From Nostoc sp. TCL26-01 (GTDB lineage Bacteria; Cyanobacteriota; Cyanobacteriia; Cyanobacteriales; Nostocaceae): 64,000 nucleotides of DNA. The translations under genes and the position numbers were made by a program. The notes below the pieces were generated by a model that was given only the letters and a program-made list of their open reading frames with translations, ran no database searches and had not been told where the DNA came from. This document shows, one piece after another, positions 1-9,539 of the stretch (positions are counted from its first letter, which is position 1; every line of letters begins with the position of its first letter). Location of the stretch: positions 5,302,001 through 5,366,000 of the forward strand of contig NZ_CP040297.1 of assembly GCF_013393945.1 (NCBI RefSeq), given 5' to 3'.

Positions 1-464
1 CCTAAACCCGTCTTGGCATTGCCACGATTGTTGTACGCCATAGCGTCGTTGGGATCTAATTCTAAGACATGATTATAATCAGCGATCGCCTCTTCCCATT
101 TCCCTAAACCTTCTAAAGCTGTACCCCGATTTAAATAAGGATCGGTGACATTGGGAGCTAATTCTATAGCTTTGTTGTAATCTGTCAATGCTGCTTGTAA
201 TTTATTCTGACTCACACGCGAATTGCCCCGGTTACTCCAAGCACCCGCGTTTGTAGGGAAATTCTCAATAATCTCTGTCCAATACTTTTCGGCTGTGACA
301 AAATCACCCTTATTGGTAGCAGCAAATGCCTGATTTGTCAATTCTTCCCCTTGGGCTATTTGTTCTGGGGTGATTGTCGATTGTTGAGTTTGTGCCATGA
401 CTGGTGTCACCCAGCCAAACGCAAATGACAAACTGATAAAAATACCAATTAATTTAATAATCAT
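1..464 (-). CDS. Secreted TPR-repeat protein, 5' part only
   Basis: The gene runs off the left edge, so only the N-terminal ~154 residues are visible. The protein opens with a hydrophobic signal peptide (start MIIKLIGIFISLSFAFGW, likely cut after PVMA), which points to export. It is followed by tetratricopeptide units with the usual spacing (AWSNRGNSRVSQ, PYLNRGTALEGLGKWEEAI, AYNNRGNAKTGLG). TPR arrays bind other proteins; the partner cannot be told from here. The ATG at 462-464 is the first start before the signal peptide. I am confident about signal peptide and TPRs, not about the role. Confidence 0.8.
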   Translation of the reverse strand, partial: MIIKLIGIFISLSFAFGWVTPVMAQTQQSTITPEQIAQGEELTNQAFAATNKGDFVTAEKYWTEIIENFPTNAGAWSNRGNSRVSQNKLQAALTDYNKAIELAPNVTDPYLNRGTALEGLGKWEEAIADYNHVLELDPNDAMAYNNRGNAKTGL

Positions 465-524
465 TTTGGCTAATTTGTGTATTGGAACATAAAATATGCG
501 GGAGTAGCAGAAAATAAGAATTAC

Positions 525-579
525 CACTCCCCACTCCCCACTCAGCACTCAGCACTCATTACTCCCCACTCAGCACTCA
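525..579. repeat. Short tandem repeats (CACTCCC / AGCACTC heptamers)
   Basis: Heptamer-like repeats of the kind ACTCCCC and CAGCACT fill the gap and run right up to the ruvB stop codon. The same words recur at 44213-44235 and 60460-60490. Confidence 0.7.
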
Positions 580-1680
580 CTACAATATGGACAACTGCTC
601 ATTCGGCGGCGTAAACCCCATATGCTTGTAAGCGGCTTTGGTGGCTGTACGTCCACGGGGAGTTCGGCTTAAGTAACCAATTTGCATGAGGTAGGGTTCG
701 TATACTTCCTCGATGGTTTGAGTGTCTTCACCCGTGGCGGCGGCGATTGTTTCTAAGCCTACAGGGCCGCCATTGAATTGTTCAATGATCACACTTAACA
801 TCCGTCTGTCTGTCCAATCTAAACCACAGGGATCGACTTGAAACAGTTGTAAGGCTTCGGCGGCGACGCTTTCAGTGACTTCTTGGCAGGATTTGACTTG
901 GGCGTAATCTCGTACACGTTTGAGTAGGCGATTGGCTATCCGTGGTGTTCCCCGTGAACGGCGAGCAATTTCTGTTGCGCCATCTACAGTGACTGTTGTT
1001 TGTAGTAACTGAGAGGTACGTAAGACAATTTTACTGAGTTCGTCAATTTCATAAAAGCGTAGTTTTTGAATTAAGCCAAAGCGATCGCGCAATGGTGAAG
1101 TTAAAGCACCGACGCGGGTTGTCGCTCCGATTAACGTAAATTTAGCCAATGGTAAACTGCGAATCTTGGCGCTGGAACCTTTGCCTACAGTAATATCCAA
1201 GCGGTAATCTTCCATTGCTGGATAGAGAATTTCTTCAGTCATCCGCGAGAGGCGATGAATCTCATCAATAAATAAAATATCACCAGGTTTCAGGTTTACC
1301 AGTAGTCCAACAATATCTCTGGGACGTTCTAAGGCTGGCGCACTAGTAATTTTATAATTGACTCCCATCTCCGATGCTAATATCATTGCCATTGTTGTTT
1401 TACCTAATCCTGGCGGCCCATACAGTAACAGGTGATCCAAAACTTCACCCCGCGACTTGGCGGCTTTAATGGCAATATCCAATACATCTTTAAGGTCTTT
1501 TTGCCCGATGTAATCAGCAAATTTTTGTGGTCTGATAGTTTCTTCTTGCTTACCTTGTTCATCAATGGCAGCTTCAGGTTGCAAAATGCTTTCTTTGGCA
1601 AGTGCTTTTGTTGACTCCCGATGCTTCTGTGGTTGTCCGTTTGGTTCTGGAGGCTGTTTTTTTGAGGAGATAATCGCCAT
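580..1680 (-). CDS. ruvB: Holliday junction branch migration ATPase RuvB
   Basis: RuvB is the hexameric AAA+ motor that drives branch migration of Holliday junctions together with RuvA. The 366 residues contain Walker A (GPPGLGKTT, about residues 89-97), Walker B (LFIDEIHRL), sensor 1 (GATTR) and the arginine-finger region (SPLRDRFG). The C-terminal winged helix ends in the conserved GRTAT stretch. The first ~50 residues are a variable, charged extension, as in other cyanobacterial RuvB proteins. It stands alone, with hisF divergent upstream and no ruvA or ruvC next to it. Confidence 0.97.
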   Translation of the reverse strand: MAIISSKKQPPEPNGQPQKHRESTKALAKESILQPEAAIDEQGKQEETIRPQKFADYIGQKDLKDVLDIAIKAAKSRGEVLDHLLLYGPPGLGKTTMAMILASEMGVNYKITSAPALERPRDIVGLLVNLKPGDILFIDEIHRLSRMTEEILYPAMEDYRLDITVGKGSSAKIRSLPLAKFTLIGATTRVGALTSPLRDRFGLIQKLRFYEIDELSKIVLRTSQLLQTTVTVDGATEIARRSRGTPRIANRLLKRVRDYAQVKSCQEVTESVAAEALQLFQVDPCGLDWTDRRMLSVIIEQFNGGPVGLETIAAATGEDTQTIEEVYEPYLMQIGYLSRTPRGRTATKAAYKHMGFTPPNEQLSIL

Positions 1681-1834
1681 AATTCAGCTTGAGACTTCGA
1701 TTTTAGGACTGTTTGCGCTAAATCCCCGCCGGATGACTGCTAATAGACACGGTTGCGAAGATTTTGGTGGGAAAATACCCACGTCAATTTAAAATTTAAA
1801 TTCCGGACAATTACCCAGGAGTAAAAAAAATATT

Positions 1835-2608
1835 ATGTTATCTAAAAGAATCTTACCTTGTTTAGATGTGAAGGCGGGAAGGGTTGTAAAAGGAGTTAAT
1901 TTTGTCAACCTGAAAGATGCTGGTGATCCTGTGGAATTGGCTAAGGTTTACAACGAGGCTGGGGCTGATGAGTTAGTGTTTCTGGATATTACAGCTACTC
2001 ATGAAGACCGGGATATTATTTTTGATGTGGTGTACCGGACTGCTGAACAAGTCTTTATTCCTCTGACTGTAGGTGGGGGGATTCAATCCTTAGAAAATGT
2101 TAAAGCTTTGTTACGAGCTGGCGCAGACAAGGTTAGTATTAACTCTGCGGCGGTAAGAGATCCAGACTTGATTAATCGGGCAAGCGATCGCTTTGGTAAT
2201 CAGTGCATAGTTGTGGCAATTGATGCTAGGCGTAGACTTGAACCAAATAATCCAGGGTGGGATGTGTATGTGCGGGGAGGCAGAGAAAATACCGGCTTAG
2301 ATGCCTTACTTTGGGCAAAAGAAGTCGCACAACGCGGTGCAGGAGAACTATTGGTGACAAGTATGGATGCTGATGGTACTCAGGCTGGTTATGACATTGA
2401 ACTCACAAAAGCGATCGCCGAGGCTGTGGAAATCCCCGTGATTGCTTCTGGTGGTGCGGGAAACTGCGAACATATCCATACTGCACTGACTGAAGGTAAA
2501 GCGGAAGCAGCTCTATTAGCATCACTATTACATTACGGTCAATTGAGTGTGGCAGAAATCAAAAACTATTTGTGCGATCGTCAAGTTCCTGTACGCTTAT
2601 ATGCGTAA
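1835..2608 (+). CDS. hisF: Imidazole glycerol phosphate synthase cyclase subunit HisF
   Basis: HisF closes the imidazole ring of histidine with ammonia supplied by HisH, giving IGP and AICAR. The 257-residue TIM barrel has the N-terminal catalytic Asp in CLDVKAGRVVKG and the second in VVAIDARRR. The two phosphate-binding loops are visible as TVGGGI and ASGGAGN. Length is normal for the family. The ATG follows a purine-rich GGAGTAAAAAAAATATT stretch. hisH is not adjacent, which is usual in cyanobacteria, where his genes are scattered. Confidence 0.97.
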   Translation: MLSKRILPCLDVKAGRVVKGVNFVNLKDAGDPVELAKVYNEAGADELVFLDITATHEDRDIIFDVVYRTAEQVFIPLTVGGGIQSLENVKALLRAGADKVSINSAAVRDPDLINRASDRFGNQCIVVAIDARRRLEPNNPGWDVYVRGGRENTGLDALLWAKEVAQRGAGELLVTSMDADGTQAGYDIELTKAIAEAVEIPVIASGGAGNCEHIHTALTEGKAEAALLASLLHYGQLSVAEIKNYLCDRQVPVRLYA

Positions 2609-2713
2609 TTCTAAAGACATCATTGAAATCTCACCACATCTATCCCAGGTTAGATACAGTTCTCTTGAAGGGTGTTAATATTAGTTTACAAGTATTAATA
2701 AATATTAAAAAAT

Positions 2714-2905
2714 ATGTTGATTCCTATTTTGTTATTTGATGTCGCGCTGGTGGCTTGGTCACTGCACCTGATGGAGAAGGCAGTACAACATAAAGAATTT
2801 TCTCTCATGTTGGCTGGTACGCTAGTTGCATTAGCTGCCGCAGCTATGTTAGTAGTTTACTTCCTTATGGGACATTGTATGAGTTACTTATTACAAGTCA
2901 GGTAG
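2714..2905 (+). CDS. Small two-helix membrane protein
   Basis: A 63-residue protein with two hydrophobic segments, about residues 2-20 (start MLIPILLFDVALVAW) and 35-54 (TLVALAAAAMLVVYFLM), joined by a short charged loop. The layout predicts a helical hairpin in a membrane. I do not recognise a family and assign no function. It lies 105 bp after hisF on the same strand and could be read through from it. The good hydrophobic pattern and compact ORF argue that it is real. Confidence 0.6.
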   Translation: MLIPILLFDVALVAWSLHLMEKAVQHKEFSLMLAGTLVALAAAAMLVVYFLMGHCMSYLLQVR

Positions 2906-3448
2906 TAGACACTGTTTTCTTTATGAAAAAACGAGCTAGAAATTTACTAAAGGGGGCAGAAATCCCCAGAATTAGTTAAAAATCTTTTCGGCGGTTAAAT
3001 ATCTGTAGTTGTCTTTGGCTGTGAAGATAAACTCTCGTCAAGCTAGGGAGTGGCGAAACAACACAGGTACAGCGTAATTTTTACCAAAAAAATATCAGAA
3101 AAACTTATCAGAGCAAAAAGTTTTTCTTTATCTCAAGTCCAACAGAATTTTTTCACTCAAATAGACACTATTAAGCTTGTGTGCAGGTATAATCTACCAA
3201 AACTGCCGCGCTCAAGTAATGGATATCAGGAAGTAGGGGAGCCAGCGCGTTGCGGAGGTTTCCTCCGTTGTAGCGACTGGCGTTGTGTTATGCCGTAGGC
3301 TAACGCACCTGGAATTATCGATAGTGCTTGGCGCTGTATAACAACGCAACCTACATGGAAATGTCTAGCGTTGCTGATTGCGGTATAAATTCAGCAACAA
3401 CAAATTTCTCCCATCCAAATGGGAATGCGTCATCAGAGGAAATAAAAA
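2906..3448. other. Gene-free stretch with dispersed repeats
   Basis: No convincing gene is seen. At 3234-3284 lies an imperfect palindromic module (GGGGAGCCAGCG...CGACTGGCG) that recurs at 38949-38995, and at 3285-3310 the word TGTGTTATGCCGTAGGCTAA that recurs near 53549. Open frames here are short and repeat-derived. The last 20 bases carry the ribosome binding site (AGAGGA) of the ParA gene. Confidence 0.6.
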
Positions 3449-4333
3449 ATGGGATATGTAATTGCTACTGCAAATATGAAAGGTGGTGTGGGAAAAACCA
3501 CCCTCACTGTTAACTTGGCTACTTGTTTGGCAAAAAATTACGGTAAGAAGGTGCTGGTACTGGATTTAGATACACAAATCAGTGCCACACTCAGCTTGAT
3601 GTCACCACTAGACTTTGCCAAGCGACGTAAACAAAGACTGACATTTAGATATTTAATTGATGAAGTCATCAATCCAGATCCCAACTCTAAGTTAACAATT
3701 GACGATATTATTCAAACTCAAGTTTGTAATCTTACTGAACTCAGTTTATTACCAGGAGATATCGATTTATATGATGAGTTTGTTGTCTCCGAAATGCTAC
3801 ACCGTCAAACAGTTGCTTTGGGTGAACAAGACTTTGAAACTGTATGGAATCGGTTTGAAAGAGTTTTAATCAATAATATTTTAAAACCTGTCCGTGACCA
3901 ATATGATTTTATTCTGTTGGATTGCGCTCCTGGATATAATTTATTAACTCGTAGTGCTTTAGCCGCCAGTGATTTCTATATTCTGCCAGCCAAACCAGAA
4001 CCTCTATCAGTAGTGGGTATTCAACTCTTAGAAAGACGCATCGCCCAGTTAAAAGATAGTCATGAACATGAAGCGAAGATAGATATCAAAATGCTGGGTA
4101 TTGTCTTTAGTATGTGTAATACTAATTTACTCACAGGTAGATATTACAAACAAGTAATGCACCGAGTTGTGGAAGATTTTGGTGTCGAGCAAATTTGTAA
4201 AGCGCAAATTCCCATTGATATTAATGTAGCAAAAGCAGTGGATAGTTTTATGCCTGCTGTGTTGAATGCACCACAGTCAGCTGGTTCTAAGGCGTTTTTG
4301 CAATTAACTCAGGAACTTTTGCAGAAGTTGTAA
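3449..4333 (+). CDS. ParA-family ATPase, orphan
   Basis: A 294-residue P-loop ATPase of the ParA/MinD/Soj group. The deviant Walker A box KGGVGKTT with the signature first lysine is at residues 11-18, the A' region is VLVLDLDTQ, and Walker B is FILLDCAPG. Such proteins position DNA or large complexes on the nucleoid by ATP-driven patterning. There is no ParB gene and no parS-like cluster next to it, so it may serve another cargo. An AGAGGA ribosome site lies just before the ATG. Family assignment is firm; the role is open. Confidence 0.85.
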   Translation: MGYVIATANMKGGVGKTTLTVNLATCLAKNYGKKVLVLDLDTQISATLSLMSPLDFAKRRKQRLTFRYLIDEVINPDPNSKLTIDDIIQTQVCNLTELSLLPGDIDLYDEFVVSEMLHRQTVALGEQDFETVWNRFERVLINNILKPVRDQYDFILLDCAPGYNLLTRSALAASDFYILPAKPEPLSVVGIQLLERRIAQLKDSHEHEAKIDIKMLGIVFSMCNTNLLTGRYYKQVMHRVVEDFGVEQICKAQIPIDINVAKAVDSFMPAVLNAPQSAGSKAFLQLTQELLQKL

Positions 4334-4336
4334 ATT

Positions 4337-4402
4337 TTCATCTTTGTGTCTCTGTGTCTCTGTGGTAGAGAAATAATTTTCAACCACAAAGGCACAAAGA
4401 AA
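4337..4402 (+). terminator. Possible terminator hairpin after the ParA gene
   Basis: TCTTTGTG...GTGGT pairs with ACCAC...CACAAAGA across a short loop just downstream of the ParA stop, followed by AATTTTATTT. The next gene is convergent, so a shared terminator is sensible. The pairing is imperfect. Confidence 0.35.
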
Positions 4403-4423
4403 TTTTATTTGTCTGGGTAAGAA

Positions 4424-4798
4424 TTATGGAGTAGGTGCAGGGGAAGGATGTTTTCCTGCATAGTAAACAACGACTTTCAACTGTTCAGAATCAGGAACGT
4501 AAAATACTCTATCTCCTTTTGTCACCTCATATTCCCATGCTCCTTTGTAGAGTTTTCCCTTTAAAGGAAAAACACGCCCAGGCTGTCTAGTGGTTGGTGC
4601 TGTACATAAATCCTCATAACAACGATGTGTGTTTTCTGGATGACGCTGCATTAAAGCTTCCCAGTCCCGATTTACCCGACGATTTTTAGCTACGACTAAC
4701 CAAGTGCTTTGTATCTCAAATAATACAGAAGCCGTCAGTTTAACTTCTGGCGGCTCTACATTCTCTACTATGAGATTTTCTGGAGGATTATCTGACAT
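4424..4798 (-). CDS. RelE/ParE-like toxin candidate
   Basis: A 124-residue protein whose C-terminal half looks like the RelE/ParE fold: a basic stretch (GRVFPLKGKLYKGAWEYEV) followed by GDRVFYVP and VVVYYAGKH, the strand pattern of mRNA interferases of this superfamily. The N-terminal ~35 residues are acidic and atypical. It starts 6 bp after the stop of an antitoxin-like gene, so both are likely co-transcribed. If active it would cut mRNA or act on gyrase; catalytic residues cannot be fixed by eye. Confidence 0.6.
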   Translation of the reverse strand: MSDNPPENLIVENVEPPEVKLTASVLFEIQSTWLVVAKNRRVNRDWEALMQRHPENTHRCYEDLCTAPTTRQPGRVFPLKGKLYKGAWEYEVTKGDRVFYVPDSEQLKVVVYYAGKHPSPAPTP

Positions 4799-4804
4799 AC
4801 TCTC

Positions 4805-5299
4805 TCACACAGCCAAAGAAGCAGATGGTTTGGTTAATGGGACTTCATCAGTTTCGGTACTAAAAGCTGCTGCTAGTTCAGGACTAGCGATCGCAATTGC
4901 ACTTTCGTACCATTCATGAATAAGTATGTCAATTATCTCCCATGCTGTAGTTGAGGAATCTATTAACCGAAAAGCCTCACTCAGCTCCTTGATAAACTCT
5001 TGCAAATCATCTGTGTCAAATACACTTAACCATCTATAAGGATGTTCACCGCCAATTTCTTTCCCAAGTAATAACGAAAAAGCAACGGTTAATGCTTCAA
5101 AAACAGCCTTACTTTGAGTAGCTGTCTTGACAAGAGAAGTTACTTGCTCTCGGCGTAATAATGCAAAAGACTGCTCATTACGAGTAATTGTCACTGGATG
5201 TTCTAAAGCCTTGTCTAGAACTAGTCCAGGCTGACGATTTAACTCAGTAGCAGTAATTAGCTCATCTGAGTAAATATTGCCAAAATTGCCCGGAATCAT
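4805..5299 (-). CDS. Phd/YefM-type antitoxin with long C-terminal extension
   Basis: Residues ~12-55 match the Phd/YefM DNA-binding fold: ITATELNRQPGLVLDKA followed by PVTITRNEQSFALLRRE. Such antitoxins repress their own operon and neutralise the toxin through the C-terminus. At 164 residues it is about twice the usual length, and the acidic, helical second half is unlike standard Phd. Antitoxin-first order and 6-bp spacing to the RelE-like gene fit a type II module. Confidence 0.65.
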   Translation of the reverse strand: MIPGNFGNIYSDELITATELNRQPGLVLDKALEHPVTITRNEQSFALLRREQVTSLVKTATQSKAVFEALTVAFSLLLGKEIGGEHPYRWLSVFDTDDLQEFIKELSEAFRLIDSSTTAWEIIDILIHEWYESAIAIASPELAAAFSTETDEVPLTKPSASLAV

Positions 5300-5361
5300 A
5301 TAGCGTTTCTCGTTTTAGTGAGGTGCTAGAGGCTAGAGTGTACCTTATGCTTAATACCAAA

Positions 5362-5397
5362 ATACCTAAACACAGAAAAATATCCATGTTTAGGTAT
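5362..5397 (-). terminator. Hairpin downstream of ileS
   Basis: Arms ATACCTAAACA and TGTTTAGGTAT form an 11-bp perfect stem starting 8 bp beyond the ileS stop. Read on the minus strand it is followed by a TTTTGG stretch, so it could end ileS transcription. Confidence 0.5.
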
Positions 5398-5405
5398 GGG
5401 AATCT

Positions 5406-8273
5406 TTAGAATTCACCGGCTAAGGCAGAAACGCAGCGTTCACATAACAGGGGATGCTCTTGTGATTCTCCTACATGAGTAGAATAATTCCAACAGCGAT
5501 CGCATTTTTCCCCGTCTGCATCTACCACCCCAATTTCCCAGTCGTTTGTTTGGGCGGTATATTTTAATCCTGGCAGTTTTTCTGGAGAATCTAATATTTC
5601 CACCTGAGATGTCAGCAATAAATACCGCAGTTCATCAATACCGTTCCCCTTCACAGGGTTAAAGGCTTTGATAGCATCACCTAACTGTTTGTGAGGAATA
5701 TAAATCAACGCTTTGGCTTCTAGAGAAGAACCAATCATTTTTTCGATTCTGGCTTGTTCTAGAACTTTATTAACATCGGTGCGGAGTTGTCGTAAAGCTT
5801 CCCAAAATTCGCCTAAATCTGGATTATCCCATTGCTCCTCTAACTGTACCCAACCAGCTTGAAACACTGATTTGTATGGTGTTTTGTAGGGGAGATATTG
5901 CCAGATATCCTCAGCAGTATGACAGAGAACAGGTGCGATCGCTCGTGCTAAATTTTCTAAGGCAATGTGTATTACTGTTTGACAACTGCGGCGGCGGAAA
6001 GCATCGGGTGCGCTGATATACAGCCTATCCTTAGCCACATCTAAATAGAAATTAGATAAATCCACCACGCAGAAATTCTGGACAGTTTGGAAGAACTTGA
6101 AGAATTGGAAACTTTCAAAAGCTTCTGTCACTTCCTGGAACACTTCACGGATGCGATGCAGCATATATTTATCTAGCTGCGGTAATTCTGCAAAGGGTAC
6201 TGCGTCTTTTTCGGGATCAAAATCGTGCAAACTCCCCAACAAAAATCGCGCTGTATTGCGAATCTTACCTCTGACATCATTGAGTTGGCGGATGATGTTT
6301 TTGCCAATGCGGACATCGCTGGAGTAATCTACCGATGACACCCACAACCGCAAGACATCTGCACCATAAGGCGGTTCTTCTTTTTTATTTTTCCCGCCTT
6401 CAATGATTGTATTTGGATCAATCACATTTCCTTCCGACTTGCTCATTTTTCGCCCTTGTTCATCTAAAACAAAGCCATGAGTCAAGACAGTTTTGTAAGG
6501 TGCAATGTCATTCACTGCTACACTCGTGAGCAAACTGGACTGAAACCAACCACGATGTTGGTCTGAGCCTTCCAAGTATAAATCAGCTGGGTAGTGCAAT
6601 TCTGGACGCTGTTTTGTGACTGCTGCCCAAGATGAACCAGAATCAAACCATACATCCATTGTGTCTGTACCCTTGCGGTAAGACTTGCCATTGTCACGGT
6701 AAGATTCTGGTAATAATTCCTCTACCGACAGTTCCCACCAAGCATCAGAACCTTTTTCGGCAATAATTGCTTGCACATGGTTGATAGTTGACTCATTCAG
6801 CAGTACTTCCCCAGTGGCTTCGTCGTAGAAAACGGGAATAGGGACACCCCAAGCACGCTGACGGGAGATACACCAATCAGAACGTTCAGCCACCATTGGC
6901 GTGATCCGATTTTGACCTTGGGCTGGTATCCATTTTACAGATGCGATCGCCTTTAATGCTTCCTCCCGAAATCCAGATACCGAAGCAAACCACTGTTCAG
7001 TCGCCCGGAAAATCGTCGGCTTTTTCGTCCGCCAGTCGTAGGGATACTTGTGCTGATAAGGTTCCTCTTTCAACAAAGAACCCGCCGCCGCCAACGCATC
7101 AATTACCGCTTGATTCCCATCACCCAGCACATTCAACCCAGCAAACTGTCCCGCCTCATCAGTAAAGTTACCGTTATCATCCACAGGCGCAAGAATCGGC
7201 AAACCATAACGTAAACCCACGATGTAGTCTTCTTGACCATGACCAGGGGCAGTATGTACCAACCCCGTACCCGATTCCGTCGTGATGTAATCCCCACCCA
7301 CAACCACCGGACTTTCTCTGTCAAATAACGGATGACGGTAAGTGGTATGTTCTAAATCTTGCCCTTTTAATGTGGCTTTTACGGTTAACTGCACTCCCAA
7401 AGTAGCAGATAAACCCTCCACCAAATCAGCCGCGACAATCAAATATTTTGTCGCTTCGCCATCAGCAACTTCCACCACAGCATATTGTAAGTCTCCATTC
7501 ACCGCCACAGCCAAATTTCCGGGAATTGTCCAAGGTGTAGTAGTCCAGATAGCCACATACAAATCAGGTAAATACTCACCTAAAATTGGTTTAACAGCCT
7601 CAGCCAAACCCGTGATGGGGAAAGCTGCATAGATACTGCGGGAAGTATGCCCTTCTGGATATTCCAACTCCGCTTCCGCCAAAGCTGTCTTAGAACTGGG
7701 ACTCCAGTGAACAGGTTTCAAACCCCGATAGATGTAACCTTTTAAGAACATCTGACCGAAAACGCCAATTTGCGCCGCTTCATATTCCGGCTGCAAAGTC
7801 AGATAAGGGTGGGCAAAATCGCCCCACATCCCAAAGCGAATACAACTTTTATTTTGGTCTGCGACTGCTTCTAGGGCAAATTGTCTAGCTTTTTGCCGCA
7901 ACTGTAAAGGCGTTAAGTTTTGCCGTTCTGCTGACTTCATGTTCTGCAAAACTTTTAATTCAATAGGCAAACCATGACAGTCCCAACCAGGGACGTAGCG
8001 CACCTTACGTCCTTGCAGCAATTGGTAGCGATTAATAATATCTTTAAGAATTTTACCTAAAGCGTGACCGCTATGCAGAGAGCCGTTAGCGTAGGGAGGC
8101 CCATCGTGCAGTATAAATAATTCGCCTGGGTTATTTTGCGACAGGCTCTCAAAAATTTTATTGTCTTCCCAGAACTTTTGAATCTCAGGTTCCCGCTTGA
8201 TGGCGTTCGCCCGCATATCAAAATTAGTCTTGGGTAAATTTACAGTATCTTTGTAGCTTCCAGTTTCTGTCAC
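5406..8273 (-). CDS. ileS: Isoleucyl-tRNA synthetase
   Basis: IleRS charges tRNA-Ile with isoleucine and edits mischarged valine. The 955-residue protein has the class I HIGH-type motif as SLHSGHALGK near residue 67, the CP1 editing domain with TTTPWTIPGNLA, the KMSKS loop as GRKMSKSEGNV near residue 600, an anticodon-binding helical domain, and a C-terminal zinc finger CDRCW...CERC. This is the normal bacterial architecture and length. It is monocistronic and divergent from the TcmP-like gene. No T-box is expected or seen upstream. Confidence 0.98.
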   Translation of the reverse strand: MTETGSYKDTVNLPKTNFDMRANAIKREPEIQKFWEDNKIFESLSQNNPGELFILHDGPPYANGSLHSGHALGKILKDIINRYQLLQGRKVRYVPGWDCHGLPIELKVLQNMKSAERQNLTPLQLRQKARQFALEAVADQNKSCIRFGMWGDFAHPYLTLQPEYEAAQIGVFGQMFLKGYIYRGLKPVHWSPSSKTALAEAELEYPEGHTSRSIYAAFPITGLAEAVKPILGEYLPDLYVAIWTTTPWTIPGNLAVAVNGDLQYAVVEVADGEATKYLIVAADLVEGLSATLGVQLTVKATLKGQDLEHTTYRHPLFDRESPVVVGGDYITTESGTGLVHTAPGHGQEDYIVGLRYGLPILAPVDDNGNFTDEAGQFAGLNVLGDGNQAVIDALAAAGSLLKEEPYQHKYPYDWRTKKPTIFRATEQWFASVSGFREEALKAIASVKWIPAQGQNRITPMVAERSDWCISRQRAWGVPIPVFYDEATGEVLLNESTINHVQAIIAEKGSDAWWELSVEELLPESYRDNGKSYRKGTDTMDVWFDSGSSWAAVTKQRPELHYPADLYLEGSDQHRGWFQSSLLTSVAVNDIAPYKTVLTHGFVLDEQGRKMSKSEGNVIDPNTIIEGGKNKKEEPPYGADVLRLWVSSVDYSSDVRIGKNIIRQLNDVRGKIRNTARFLLGSLHDFDPEKDAVPFAELPQLDKYMLHRIREVFQEVTEAFESFQFFKFFQTVQNFCVVDLSNFYLDVAKDRLYISAPDAFRRRSCQTVIHIALENLARAIAPVLCHTAEDIWQYLPYKTPYKSVFQAGWVQLEEQWDNPDLGEFWEALRQLRTDVNKVLEQARIEKMIGSSLEAKALIYIPHKQLGDAIKAFNPVKGNGIDELRYLLLTSQVEILDSPEKLPGLKYTAQTNDWEIGVVDADGEKCDRCWNYSTHVGESQEHPLLCERCVSALAGEF

Positions 8274-8411
8274 AGCTTCATGCCTAAGAATATATGTGCA
8301 GGTCTATCAATTATAGAAGATGGCAGGAAGTCTAAAACTACAGGATTTCAGTTCTAGACATTAAGTAATGTAGAATTTACCATATTAATACGATACATAT
8401 AGTAATTGAAT

Positions 8412-9539
8412 ATGAACAATTCTTCTTTCTTTGAGGAGCAAAAAGAGCAGTCTTTAATAAAAGCCAGAATTGTTGAGAAATATTTTTGGGCTTGGGCAAA
8501 GGTTATTATACCAACTGCGAAACAAGCAAGACATGAAATTGCTTATATAGACCTTTTTGCTGGACCTGGTAGATATAAAGATGGTTCAAAATCTACGCCT
8601 ATCAAAGTTTTAGAAACAGCAATTGCTGATCCAGATATGCGAAATATGCTGAAAACATTATTTAATGATGCTAATTCTGAACATACTAATTCTCTACAAG
8701 AAGCTATAGAAGCAATTCCAGGAATTGAGCAATTAAGATATAAGCCTGAAGTCATGAATTTTGAAGTAGGGGAAAATATTGTTAATGATTTTTCTCGGCT
8801 GAACTTTATCCCAACATTATTTTTTGTAGATCCGTGGGGATATAAGGGACTATCATTAGAACTGATAAACTCAGTTGTGAAAAACTGGGGTTGTGATTGC
8901 CTTTTCTTTTTTAACTATAACCGTATCAATATGGGTATAGGCAATGCAGCAGTTGAAGACCATGTAAATGCTTTATTTGGAAAAATAAGAGCAGATAAAT
9001 TAAGAGAAAAACTCCAATTACTAAAACCAGAAGAACGTGAATTAACAATTATAGAAGCTATTTGTGAAGCTCTACAAGAAATGGGTGGGAAGTATGTTCT
9101 ACCTTTTCGCTTTAAACATGAGAACGGTAACCGTACTAGCCATCACTTAATTTTTGTCAGTAAGCATATTAAAGGCTATGAAATAATGAAAGACATCATG
9201 GCTAAAGAAAGTTCTGGTGAAAATCAAGGTGTACCTTCCTTTGAGTATAATCCGGCAACTTCTAAACAACCATTACTTTTTGAACTTGCCCGTCCTCTTG
9301 ATGAATTAGAAGCAATGCTATTAGACGTATTCGCTGGTCAAATAATCACGATGGAAGAAATTTACAATCAACATCATGTTGGTAAACGTTACATCAGTAA
9401 GAACTACAAAGCTGCTCTGAATAGTCTTGAATCCCAAGGGAAAATTATAGCAGAACCACCATCTGACAAAAGACAAAGGAGGAAAGGTGAAATTACATTT
9501 GCTAATTCCGTTAAAGTTACATTTCCACTTAAGCCATAA
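8412..9539 (+). CDS. TcmP-type three-Cys-motif partner protein
   Basis: A 375-residue protein resembling the TcmP family, named for its habit of sitting beside Gp37/Gp68-type three-Cys proteins; exactly that neighbour is present, converging on it with an 11-bp overlap of 3' ends. Near residue 48 it has YIDLFAGPGRYKDGS, which looks like motif I of a Rossmann methyltransferase, and later LFFVDPWGYKGLS, comparable to a motif IV-like Asp-Pro-Trp. The C-terminal ~90 residues resemble a winged helix. I chose the ATG at 8412; an in-frame TTG two codons earlier is possible. No biochemical role is established that I know of. Confidence 0.75.
   Translation: MNNSSFFEEQKEQSLIKARIVEKYFWAWAKVIIPTAKQARHEIAYIDLFAGPGRYKDGSKSTPIKVLETAIADPDMRNMLKTLFNDANSEHTNSLQEAIEAIPGIEQLRYKPEVMNFEVGENIVNDFSRLNFIPTLFFVDPWGYKGLSLELINSVVKNWGCDCLFFFNYNRINMGIGNAAVEDHVNALFGKIRADKLREKLQLLKPEERELTIIEAICEALQEMGGKYVLPFRFKHENGNRTSHHLIFVSKHIKGYEIMKDIMAKESSGENQGVPSFEYNPATSKQPLLFELARPLDELEAMLLDVFAGQIITMEEIYNQHHVGKRYISKNYKAALNSLESQGKIIAEPPSDKRQRRKGEITFANSVKVTFPLKP

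Noticed and set aside
3050..3298. 82-residue plus-strand open frame before the ParA gene
   Set aside because: Its second half is the dispersed GGGGAGCCAG repeat and the first half has no protein-like features.
3449..4333. Plasmid or integrated-element partition locus
   Set aside because: A ParA-like gene alone, with no ParB, centromere repeats or replication gene, is not enough to support it.
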